Shown: positions 44,330 through 52,422 of the stretch, in pieces | Position numbering within the stretch: the stretch's first letter is position 1 | Layout of the letters: the number at the start of each line of letters is the position of its first letter | NCBI RefSeq assembly: GCF_003075435.1 | Contig: NZ_QCZJ01000010.1 | Coordinates: forward strand, 62,001 to 126,000 | Length of the DNA: 64,000 bases | Reading direction: 5' to 3' | Origin: Terrimonas sp. | GTDB lineage: Bacteria; Bacteroidota; Bacteroidia; Chitinophagales; Chitinophagaceae | The notes under the pieces: generated by a model | What the model saw: only the letters and a program-made list of their open reading frames with translations | Told to the model about the DNA's origin: nothing | Database searches by the model: none | Program-made: the position numbers and the translations under genes

Positions 44330-46876
44330 ATGACTGCAAACACCCCTGAGGCATCTTTTATTGAGCATTTTCTTAACCCAAACTATAGTTATGCTGAATT
44401 TGTTGGAAAAGATGCTAACCTTCAACCTCACTGGAATACATTTTTTAATTCATTATCAGGCTTTAGCCCATCAGATATAGAAGCCAGAAGGCAGGATATT
44501 TTCAGAATGCTGCGGGAGAATGGCGTTACCTATAATATTTATGGCGATCCTTCCGGGCTTAACCGCCCCTGGAACCTTGATATTATTCCATACCTGATTG
44601 ATAAAACAGAATGGGCTACCATAGAATCAGGACTGGTACAGAGAGCAGAATTGCTGAACCTGATTCTTAAAGATATTTATGGTGAAAGAAGATTGGTCAG
44701 GAATGGCATTCTTCCGGCAGAGCTCATATACAACCATATCGGTTTTTTACGGCAATGCGTGGGAGTAAAGCAATTGCATCAGCGCAGCCTTATTTTATAT
44801 TCTGCTGATCTTGCACGCAGCACCAATGGCAGTGTTTGGGTATTGAACGACAGAACACAGGCGCCATCCGGCTCAGGCTATGCTTTGGAAAACCGCATTA
44901 CTATGGCAAGGGTTTTACCTGAGCTGTTTAATGATTTACAGGTAAGGCATTTATCTGCTTACTTTGAAACCCTACGTCAGTCGCTACACGAAATTGCACC
45001 TGTAAAAAAACAGGATACACGTATTGTAATTCTTACACCGGGCCCGTCTAACGAAACCTATTTTGAGCATTCCTATCTTTCTACCTATATGGGTTTTACA
45101 CTTGTGCAGGGGGATGACCTGATGGTGATAGATAATCATGTTTGGTTAAAAACACTGGGCGGCCTGGAGAAAGTTGATGTCATACTGCGCAGGGTAGACG
45201 ACAGCTTTTGTGATCCGCTTGAGCTTAAAGACGATTCAAAGCTTGGGGTGCCTGGCCTGATGCAGGCTGTGCGTAGTGGGAATGTAAGTATCGCCAATCC
45301 CCTGGGCAGCGGTATATTGGAAAACCCGGGACTGATGCCTTTTATGCAAAGCATGTCGCGGTATTTTTTAAACCAGGACCTGGTTTTGCCAAGCATAGCA
45401 TCCTGGTGGTGCGGGCAACCTAAGGAAATGCAATATGTACTCGATAATATACAATCGCTTGTAATAAAAAAAATACACAAAGTGTCCCGTGCAAGCACAT
45501 CAGTTGATGGCGCATCGCTCACCGAAAAACAAATTGAAGATCTTAAACAGTCAATTAAGGCGCACCCGTATTTATATGTAGGACAGGAAAAAATTTCCAT
45601 TACTTCCACTCCTTCATTTATTAACGGGAAAATTGAGCCCCGCACGGCTTTGTTCAGAACATATTTAACCAGTAACACATACAGCTATACTGCTTTGTCT
45701 GGCGGGTTAACAAGAACAGCGCCTAATAATAATTTCCTGATCTCAAACCAACTGGGGAGCATAAGTAAAGATACATGGGTAATAGCACCGGAAGATGAGT
45801 ATAGAACCATTATGCCAAAAGACCAGATAGAGGTTGTTGCATCAAAAAAAGGAGATATTACAAGCAGAACGGCTGAAAATCTTTTTTGGGTGGGCAGATA
45901 TGCCGAACGTGTATTGGGCACAGCAAGATTTTTGCGGACTGTAATGCGGTTTATTACCGAAGGCAACAGGCACAGCCAGAGCAATGACATTGAAACAGAG
46001 CAGCATCTGCTGGAAGCACTTACGCATTATACGGTCACCTATCCGGGGTTTTTGGAAGACGCGGAAAAGAAATTTGCTAATCCCTGGAGTGAATTGAACA
46101 GCATTTTGTTTGATGAGCAAAGAAGCGGAAGCCTGGTATATAATTTCAGACTTTTCTGCAGAGTGGTATATGCAGAACGCGATCACTGGTCAACCGATAC
46201 ATGGCGGGTGATATGGAGTATGGAAAATGTATTGAAGGGTACTTATGCTTCAGATACGACGCATATAAGAGCGCTGAATGTGCTGGATAGCATCATTACC
46301 TCAATGGTGGCATTTATTGGCTTGAACAGGGAAAGCATTTCCCGAGAGCAGGGATGGATAATGCTTGATATGGGACGAAAGATTGAGCAATGTATGCTGC
46401 TTACAAGTATGTTGCGGTCAACACTGGTAAATAAGCATGATGAACAGGTGGATTATAACCTGCAGGAGGCTGTTTTAAAAAGTAATGAAACATTGGTGAA
46501 TTACCGGTACAAATACCGCGTACATATTCAGCATACATTAGTGCTTGAGCTGATGTTGCTTGATCCGAATAATCCGCGTTCTATTATTTACCAGCTCGAC
46601 AGATTGAAAGCATATTTGAGTAATTTGCCTAAACTACAGGATGGTTTTTCTTTACAACCGCATGAAAAATTGATATTTGAAGCATACAGCCTCTTAAAGT
46701 TAGCCAACAGGGAACAGCTATCAACTCCTGATGAAACCGGAGCGCAGTTTAAATTGCTGGATGAATTTTTAGAAAAACTATACGACCTGTTATTTAATAT
46801 TACCGGCGCGGTATCCAAGCTTTACTTCAAGCATGCGCAAAAGCAAAAGCAATTATTTTCAGCAGAATCATTTTAA
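44330..46876 (+). CDS. Circularly permuted ATP-grasp protein fused to alpha-E domain
   Basis: The 848-residue protein combines two usually separate units. Residues ~1-480 form a type 2 circularly permuted ATP-grasp (DUF404/DUF407): DIIPYLIDKTEWATIESGL, RVLPELFNDLQ, ILTPGPSNETYFEHSYLS, RVDDSFCDPLELK, and IEPRTALFRTYL near 440. Residues ~520-848 are an alpha-E (DUF403) helical domain (LFWVGRYAERVLGTARFLR). These proteins occur with transglutaminases in predicted peptide-ligating or -tagging systems. The transglutaminase gene follows 9 bp later, so the operon is complete here. Confidence 0.9.
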   Translation: MTANTPEASFIEHFLNPNYSYAEFVGKDANLQPHWNTFFNSLSGFSPSDIEARRQDIFRMLRENGVTYNIYGDPSGLNRPWNLDIIPYLIDKTEWATIESGLVQRAELLNLILKDIYGERRLVRNGILPAELIYNHIGFLRQCVGVKQLHQRSLILYSADLARSTNGSVWVLNDRTQAPSGSGYALENRITMARVLPELFNDLQVRHLSAYFETLRQSLHEIAPVKKQDTRIVILTPGPSNETYFEHSYLSTYMGFTLVQGDDLMVIDNHVWLKTLGGLEKVDVILRRVDDSFCDPLELKDDSKLGVPGLMQAVRSGNVSIANPLGSGILENPGLMPFMQSMSRYFLNQDLVLPSIASWWCGQPKEMQYVLDNIQSLVIKKIHKVSRASTSVDGASLTEKQIEDLKQSIKAHPYLYVGQEKISITSTPSFINGKIEPRTALFRTYLTSNTYSYTALSGGLTRTAPNNNFLISNQLGSISKDTWVIAPEDEYRTIMPKDQIEVVASKKGDITSRTAENLFWVGRYAERVLGTARFLRTVMRFITEGNRHSQSNDIETEQHLLEALTHYTVTYPGFLEDAEKKFANPWSELNSILFDEQRSGSLVYNFRLFCRVVYAERDHWSTDTWRVIWSMENVLKGTYASDTTHIRALNVLDSIITSMVAFIGLNRESISREQGWIMLDMGRKIEQCMLLTSMLRSTLVNKHDEQVDYNLQEAVLKSNETLVNYRYKYRVHIQHTLVLELMLLDPNNPRSIIYQLDRLKAYLSNLPKLQDGFSLQPHEKLIFEAYSLLKLANREQLSTPDETGAQFKLLDEFLEKLYDLLFNITGAVSKLYFKHAQKQKQLFSAESF

Positions 46877-46885
46877 TTTTATTCA

Positions 46886-47761
46886 ATGCACTATAAGGTT
46901 ACACATTCTACTGTTTATCAATACAACGAACCCGTGAGCCTTTGCCATAATCTTGCACTGTTAAAACCAAGATCAACTGCAACCCAGATATGTCATAAAA
47001 CGCAACTGGATATTACACCGCTGCCGGATATCATTAATGAGTACGAAGATTTTTTTGGCAATAAGGCTACTTATTTTGCTATACAGCAGGAGCATAAAAA
47101 GCTCGTGGTAACTGTAACTTCATTTATAGAAAATACGAATACCAGGGCCAGCCTGTTTAATTTTTTTGAAAGTGCTGCGTGGGAAGAAGCTAAAAAACAT
47201 ATTGCTGATCCCATGCCTGAAAACGCGGAGATACGGCAGTACATAACTGAAACACCGATGACTACTTATAATGAGGATATTAAAGCATACGCATTGGCAT
47301 CATTCACGCCCGGCAGGGCTTTATTTGACAGCGCCAACGATCTCATGCAACGCATATACGCTGACTTCCGGTACACACCCGGGTTTACCACGATAGCAAC
47401 TCCTGTTGCCGATGTTATGAAGAGACGCAGGGGGGTTTGCCAGGATTTTGCTCACCTTGCTATTGCCTGCATAAGATCATTAGGGCTGCCTGCAAGATAT
47501 GTAAGCGGCTATATTGAAACAGTACCTGAAGGCGGAGCGCCAAAACTTACCGGTGCGGATGCAAGCCATGCATGGTTTTCAATATTTATTCCCGGTACAG
47601 GGTGGGTGGATTTTGATCCTACCAATAATCAGATACCTTCTTTTCAGCACATTACTATTGCATGGGGCAGAGATTATACTGATGTTACTCCGCTGAAAGG
47701 TGTTATACTCAGCAGTGGCAAGCATAAACTGGATGTGGCAGTTAGTGTGACAAGGATGTAA
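46886..47761 (+). CDS. Transglutaminase family protein with bacterial N-terminal domain
   Basis: The 291-residue protein has an N-terminal Bact_transglu_N domain (MHYKVTHSTVYQYNEPVSLC to ~residue 95). A transglutaminase core follows, with Cys in RRGVCQDFAHLAIACIRSLG, His in DASHAWFSIFIPG and Asp in GWVDFDPTNNQ. It has no signal peptide. It is coupled to the ATP-grasp/alpha-E gene. In such operons it is predicted to remove or transfer amide-linked peptides made by the ATP-grasp enzyme; the native substrate is not known. Confidence 0.92.
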   Translation: MHYKVTHSTVYQYNEPVSLCHNLALLKPRSTATQICHKTQLDITPLPDIINEYEDFFGNKATYFAIQQEHKKLVVTVTSFIENTNTRASLFNFFESAAWEEAKKHIADPMPENAEIRQYITETPMTTYNEDIKAYALASFTPGRALFDSANDLMQRIYADFRYTPGFTTIATPVADVMKRRRGVCQDFAHLAIACIRSLGLPARYVSGYIETVPEGGAPKLTGADASHAWFSIFIPGTGWVDFDPTNNQIPSFQHITIAWGRDYTDVTPLKGVILSSGKHKLDVAVSVTRM

Positions 47762-47915
47762 AATCTGGAACCACAGTATTGTTGAATGTCCATCCCTGCG
47801 ATTATATGCATGTGCAAAATGAACCTGCAGTTCTGAATATTTTTTTGACCAGGTTATACCAACCCGCTATCAAGATATATAAAATAAAACATTATCTTTG
47901 TCTTCCAAAAAGACA

Positions 47916-48437
47916 ATGCGCTTAATACGTTTATCTCCACATTTAAGTAATAAGGAATTACTATTGCGAATGCAGTCTCAAACCGACCTTCGTTTGTTCA
48001 AGTATTGGCAGATACTATATAGCATACAGCTAAATCCAGGCAAGCAGGCAGATGAATATGCATCGTTTTTAGGAACTGATGTTGCAAAGATTTATAGAAT
48101 AGTCCAGCTGTATAATAAAGAGGGGGGCGTGTTTGCAGATAAACTTGTTTGGGGTGGGCGACGTGATGCCCGGAGTTTGTTGTCACTTGATCAGGAGCAG
48201 TTATTAATGGAGGGTTTAAAGCAAAAAGCACTAAAGGGGCAGATCATTACCATGAACGATATCCGCTTAACAGTGGAGAAGCAAACCGGATGTCCTGTTT
48301 CGGATGATTATTTGTGGGATTTATTTAAACGCCATGGCTGGAAAAAGAAGGCGCCCCGCCCCAGCCACCCTAAAAGGAATAACACAGAACAACAGGCATT
48401 TAAAAAAAACTCCCCGAACTACTGGAGTCCGGCATAA
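47916..48437 (+). CDS. IS630 transposase, ORF A (DNA-binding part)
   Basis: The ~173-residue protein starts at ATG 47916. It contains a helix-turn-helix region (QADEYASFLGTDVAKIYRIVQLYNKEG) and a second winged helix near ITMNDIRLTVEKQTGCPVSDDYLWDLFKRHGW. The frame ends soon after the slippery heptamer A-AAA-AAC (48404-48410). A -1 shift there continues as KKKLPELLESGIKTF straight into ORF B, giving a fused transposase of about 350 residues. Confidence 0.85.
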   Translation: MRLIRLSPHLSNKELLLRMQSQTDLRLFKYWQILYSIQLNPGKQADEYASFLGTDVAKIYRIVQLYNKEGGVFADKLVWGGRRDARSLLSLDQEQLLMEGLKQKALKGQIITMNDIRLTVEKQTGCPVSDDYLWDLFKRHGWKKKAPRPSHPKRNNTEQQAFKKNSPNYWSPA

Positions 48438-48979
48438 AGACATTCAAGAGTTCCCGGCCGTTATTGCTTTGGTTTGAAGATGAAGCCCGGTTTGGAAGGA
48501 TCAATAACCTGTCGCGATGCTGGGTCAGTACTGGTCAACGAGCTGTTGTCACACAACAGCTGATACGGGAATATACTTATGCGTATACCGCAGTTTGCCC
48601 TGCCAATGGACAATGTTTCTCCATCATATCACCTGTCAATAATACCGACGCGATGAATATTTTCCTGGATCAGCTTTCTCAAAAATATTCGATCCATAAC
48701 CTGATCATTATATTGGATGGAGCAGGATGGCACACCAGCAAGTCATTAAAAATCCCTGCCAATATTGCGCTGTTAAGGCTCCCTCCGTATAGTCCTGAAT
48801 TAAATCCGGTAGAACATCTATGGGATTATATCCGCGAGCAAAAGGGATTCAATAATCACACGTTTAATTCCCTAAAGCATGTTGAAGATCAACTTGAGCT
48901 TGCCTTAAAACAAATCGCCAATGAAAATGACATTATTAAGTCTCTCTGTAATTTCTCTTGGATATATCAATTATCTTGA
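48407..48979 (+). CDS. IS630 transposase, ORF B (DDE catalytic part)
   Basis: Read from the -1 frame, this part carries the complete catalytic triad: Asp in LWFEDEARFGR, Asp in IIILDGAGWHT and Glu in LPPYSPELNPVEHLW. It has no good start codon of its own (a TTG at 48464 is the only candidate), which supports expression by programmed -1 frameshifting at the A8 tract rather than independent translation. No other disruption is seen. Confidence 0.87.
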   Translation, partial: KLPELLESGIKTFKSSRPLLLWFEDEARFGRINNLSRCWVSTGQRAVVTQQLIREYTYAYTAVCPANGQCFSIISPVNNTDAMNIFLDQLSQKYSIHNLIIILDGAGWHTSKSLKIPANIALLRLPPYSPELNPVEHLWDYIREQKGFNNHTFNSLKHVEDQLELALKQIANENDIIKSLCNFSWIYQLS

Positions 48980-49005
48980 TAGCGGTTTGGTATTAAATAT
49001 TATTA

Positions 49006-51072
49006 CTACTTCGTGTGAGATCGCAAAACCGCAATCAGCCTGTCAACATCTTCGCAGGTATTATAAAATGCCAGTGACGGGCGAACAGTAGTTTCTACAC
49101 CCATCCTGCGCAAAATTGGTTGCGCACAATGGTGGCCAGTACGAACGGCGATACCTTCACGGTTTAATGCTTTACCTACATCGTCGTTTGAATAACCTTT
49201 TAAGGTAAAAGATAACACACTGGCCTTATGTGCTGCAGTGCCGATAAGCCTTACGCCAGGTACCTGCTTTAAATGATGTGTGGCGTATTCAAGCAGGGCA
49301 TGTTCGTAAGCGTTGATATTAGCCATGCCGAGTTTTGTTACATAATCTATCGCGGCGCCAAGTCCAACAGCATCTGCAATATTTCCTGTGCCTGCTTCAA
49401 AGCGGTTAGGGGCTTTATGATATTGTATTTTTTCGAAAGTTACATCCTGTATCATATTACCTCCTCCCTGCCAGGGCTCGGTGCTGTTCAGCAGGTCTTC
49501 TTTGCCATATACCACACCAATACCGGTTGGGCCAAATACTTTATGCCCTGAAAAAACAAACCAGTCCGCGTCAAGCGCCTGCACATTCACCGGCATGTGC
49601 GAAACAGATTGAGCGCCATCTACCAAAACTTTAGCGCCAGCGGCATGTGCCATGGCAACCATCTGCTCTGCCGGCGTTACTGTGCCTAATGCATTAGATA
49701 CCTGTGTGAATGCCACTAACTTTGTTCCGGAGCTTAGCAGTTTTGCATATTCATCTAATAAAATCTGCCCGTCATCATCCACCGGAATCACTTTTAATAT
49801 GAGTCCCTTTTTATCTGCAAGTCTTTTCCACGGCACTATATTGGCGTGATGCTCCAGGTGACTTACAATAATTTCATCACCGCTCTTCAGGTACTGATCG
49901 CCCCAGCTTTGGGCTACAAGATTAATTGCTTCTGTAGCACCACGAACGAAAATGATTTCATTGGGAGATTTTGCTCCCAGGAATTGTTGTACTTTCTTTC
50001 TTGCTTCTTCATATGCATCGGTAGCTCTTGCTGCCAATTCATGAGCGGCACGATGTATGTTAGAGTTTTCGTGCCGGTAAAAATAACTCAGTCTGTCAAT
50101 TACAACCTGTGGTTTTTGTGTAGTAGCCGCGTTATCCAGCCAAACCAGGGGTTTGCCATTCACCTTCTCATTGAGAATGGGAAAATCTTTTTTTATTTTA
50201 TATGCGTCAAAGCCATGCGTAAAACCGCCCAATGTATTATTGCTTACAGGCAATTGTTCGCGCTGTAAAAAATAAAAGGATGGCGTATTTGCATCCGGAA
50301 TAGCTGGAAAAGTTTGTGCATGTGTATTAACAGCAGGATCGCTGATATGAATAAACTTCAGGATTGATTCAATATCCGACCAGTATGGTTGTTCATCTGT
50401 AAAAGGTAACGCAAATGAATCATGCTGTTTGCCGGGAGTTTGTTTATCTATATTAGCATCCGGAAAGCTGGTTACCGGTTCTTTTATGCTGAAATCTTCC
50501 TGCTGGTGTACATACGAAGGAGACGCGCCACTGCCTGCAACAGAAGAAGGCACACCGCCACTCAGTGTAGATTTGTCAGACTTCGTTTGTTCGTAACCGG
50601 GAGTTAAGCCTGTGCCGGCACCTTTTGTTGAATAATCAGGAGAGGAAGGAGATATACCACTTCCTGCCACGGAAACCGGTACATTGCCGGTAGAGAATGG
50701 AGTGTTCTCTGAGGGCAGATGATTGTCTCCTTCAATTGTACCGGGAATATCACCAACGTTGTTGTAGTTTGTTATTGAAGATGATGCTCCCAATCCTGAA
50801 ACGGAAGGCGGCGCAGTGATTACGCCAAAAGGATCAGATAATGCAAACGGCGCCGGAGCTCCGGCCTGAACCAATGCATCATCCACCGGAACATTTGCTG
50901 CCGGAACAATTCCTTCACCAGTAATTGATTTTGCAAAAGCTGTTGCACGCGGGTGATCGTATGGATCAAATGAAAACTCCTTTGGCGCATCTTCCGGTAA
51001 AGCTTTAAAAAACTGGTTAGCCAATTCCTGCAAAGCTTCAACCGAAGGAAGATTATTTGTATTTGTACTCAT
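49006..51072 (-). CDS. Cysteine desulfurase with long disordered N-terminal extension (encapsulin cargo)
   Basis: The 688-residue PLP enzyme starts at ATG 51072 (16 upstream codons excluded). Residues ~287-688 are a SufS-type group II cysteine desulfurase: LDNAATTQKP, PLP-binding Lys511 in FSGHKVFGPTG and catalytic Cys649 in RTGHHCAQP. Residues 1-286 are low-complexity, Pro/Ser/Gly-rich and mostly disordered, with three related segments: PPSVSGLGASSS (88-99), VPVSVAGSGISPSS (131-144) and VPSSVAGSGASPSY (174-187). This is the layout of Family 2A encapsulin cargo, where the extension targets the enzyme into the shell. It overlaps the shell gene by 20 bp. It converts cysteine to alanine and sulfane sulfur. 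Confidence 0.92.
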   Translation of the reverse strand: MSTNTNNLPSVEALQELANQFFKALPEDAPKEFSFDPYDHPRATAFAKSITGEGIVPAANVPVDDALVQAGAPAPFALSDPFGVITAPPSVSGLGASSSITNYNNVGDIPGTIEGDNHLPSENTPFSTGNVPVSVAGSGISPSSPDYSTKGAGTGLTPGYEQTKSDKSTLSGGVPSSVAGSGASPSYVHQQEDFSIKEPVTSFPDANIDKQTPGKQHDSFALPFTDEQPYWSDIESILKFIHISDPAVNTHAQTFPAIPDANTPSFYFLQREQLPVSNNTLGGFTHGFDAYKIKKDFPILNEKVNGKPLVWLDNAATTQKPQVVIDRLSYFYRHENSNIHRAAHELAARATDAYEEARKKVQQFLGAKSPNEIIFVRGATEAINLVAQSWGDQYLKSGDEIIVSHLEHHANIVPWKRLADKKGLILKVIPVDDDGQILLDEYAKLLSSGTKLVAFTQVSNALGTVTPAEQMVAMAHAAGAKVLVDGAQSVSHMPVNVQALDADWFVFSGHKVFGPTGIGVVYGKEDLLNSTEPWQGGGNMIQDVTFEKIQYHKAPNRFEAGTGNIADAVGLGAAIDYVTKLGMANINAYEHALLEYATHHLKQVPGVRLIGTAAHKASVLSFTLKGYSNDDVGKALNREGIAVRTGHHCAQPILRRMGVETTVRPSLAFYNTCEDVDRLIAVLRSHTK

Positions 51073-51976
51073 GATAATTACCAATTTCAACGTCATCCAA
51101 TACAGCAATAGCATCATCAACCAAAACAGCTAAAGAGCAGTATAATGATACCAGGTAAGACGCGATTGCTTTTTCATTGATGCCCATAAAACGAACAGAA
51201 AGCCCGGGCGTTTGTTCGCCCTGCAAGCCAGGTTGAAACAATCCTACAACGCCCTGCTTTGCTTCTCCTGTGCGCAGCAGGATGATTTTTGATTTGCCTT
51301 TTGTTATTGGTAATTTATCAGAAGGAATTAAAGGAATACCTCTCCATGTTAAAAATTGAGAACCAAATAAAGAAATGGTAGGGGGGGGCACGCCGCGGCG
51401 CGTACACTCTCTGCCGAATGCCGCAATAGCTAAAGGATGCAACAAAAAGAATCCAGGCTCTTTCCACACTTTGGCTATAAGATCATCAAGGTCATCCGGG
51501 GTAGGAGCGCCGGTGCGTGTTTTGATGCGCTGACTGTCTGCAACGCTATGCAGTAAACCATAACCTGCATTGTTGATCAGCTCACTTTCCTGTCTTTCTT
51601 TAATGGTTTCAATTGCCAGCCTTAGCTGTTCAGATATCTGGTTATATGGTTTGCTGTACAGGTCTGAAACACGGGTATGCACATCAACAATGGTTTGTAC
51701 AGCCGCCAGGTTGTATTCTCTTGGATTTTCAATATAGTCCACAAAAGTCTGCGGCAGTACTTTTTCATCGCGTGAAGAACAATCTACTTCAATTCTTGTG
51801 GCATCTTTTACTTTGTTCAAACGATATACACCGGATTCAACAGGTATCCAGTTTAATAACCTGGTCAGCCATCTTGGTGTAATCGTAACCATCTGAGGCA
51901 CTGTTCGGGTAGCAATAGCAAGCTGCCGGGCCGCTACGTCGCCAAGGGCGGTTTGTTGCGTTTTTGTTTCAGCCAT
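51053..51976 (-). CDS. Family 2A encapsulin shell protein (SrpI-like)
   Basis: The 307-residue protein has an HK97-type capsid fold and resembles SrpI of Synechococcus. It has an N-terminal arm (ALGDVAARQLAIATRTVPQM, TPRWLTRLLNWIPVESGVYRLN), an E-loop/P-domain region (LRLAIETIKERQESELINNA), an A-domain with GFFLLHPLAIAAFGRECTRR and SQFLTWRGIPLIPSDKLP, and the C-terminal AIASYLVSLYCSLAVLVDDA. It lacks the cNMP-binding insertion of Family 2B. It self-assembles into a nanocompartment. The gene is followed by its cargo, a cysteine desulfurase, with overlapping frames. Family 2A shells are linked to sulfur starvation and sulfur storage. Operator-like site A lies 68-88 bp upstream. Confidence 0.93.
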   Translation of the reverse strand: MAETKTQQTALGDVAARQLAIATRTVPQMVTITPRWLTRLLNWIPVESGVYRLNKVKDATRIEVDCSSRDEKVLPQTFVDYIENPREYNLAAVQTIVDVHTRVSDLYSKPYNQISEQLRLAIETIKERQESELINNAGYGLLHSVADSQRIKTRTGAPTPDDLDDLIAKVWKEPGFFLLHPLAIAAFGRECTRRGVPPPTISLFGSQFLTWRGIPLIPSDKLPITKGKSKIILLRTGEAKQGVVGLFQPGLQGEQTPGLSVRFMGINEKAIASYLVSLYCSLAVLVDDAIAVLDDVEIGNYHEYKYK

Positions 51977-52017
51977 AGTATGAAATTTAGTTTATTGAGC
52001 AATTTATTTGAAAGTCA

Positions 52018-52065
52018 CAAATATATAGTGAAAACAATTTAATAGTCCACAAATATTATAGACTA
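52018..52065 (-). promoter_or_regulatory. Encapsulin operon promoter with palindromic site A
   Basis: Site A is AGTCCAC-N7-ATAGACT (52044-52064), a variant of the 21-bp palindrome found five times in this region, with outer TA/TA extending the symmetry. On the minus strand a -7-like TATATTTG occupies 52025-52018. TTTG inside the palindrome (52053-52050) could be the -33 box, but the 24-nt spacing is longer than usual. Confidence 0.6.
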
Positions 52066-52398
52066 TTAAATTTATCCATAAAAAATTTTGAACGCTTGTT
52101 TTTGTTTCTATAAAGATAATTATAAGCTATATCCGGCAGAAAATAAATAGTGCACAATTCGTTAACTGTTAAAAAAACTGAATGCCTTAACAGGCAGTGT
52201 TGCAGCCGGAGTATAAAAAATGCAGCATCAACTGTGATTTGCATCAGGATTTGAGCATTCAACCACGCAAAAGGGCTGTTTTAACCCGGCTTGATATTCC
52301 GTATTGCGGCGTTATATGTATGTAAGCCCCGGCTGTATATAATCCCGGCATTTCAGGATATTAAATGACCGGTTTTTGTTTACGTTGTAATAATTTGA

Positions 52399-52422
52399 AA
52401 AACGGTTGTACATTACCGTTTT
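52399..52422 (+). promoter_or_regulatory. Inverted repeat abutting the oxidoreductase start codon
   Basis: AAAACGGT (52399-52406) and ACCGTTTT (52415-52422) form a perfect 8-bp inverted repeat around TGTACATT, ending directly at ATG 52423. It could be a repressor operator or an RNA hairpin limiting initiation of the flavoprotein gene. The palindrome differs from the sulfur-region one. The 330 bp between this and site A show nothing else. Confidence 0.5.

Larger units (their letters stand above)
47859..48990 (+). mobile_element. Complete IS630-type insertion sequence
   Basis: The 1132-bp element has inverted ends CCAACCCGCTATCAAGATA and the complement of CCAAACCGCTATCAAGATA, flanked on both sides by TA, the target IS630 elements duplicate. 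It carries a transposase in two overlapping frames. It inserted between the transglutaminase gene and the 3' end of the cysteine desulfurase gene, whose stop codon is only 15 bp away. Ends and DDE motifs are intact, so it may be active. Confidence 0.9.

Noticed and set aside
51053-51976. HK97-fold protein taken as prophage capsid
   Set aside because: No terminase, portal, tail or integrase genes nearby; sequence and cargo match Family 2A encapsulin.
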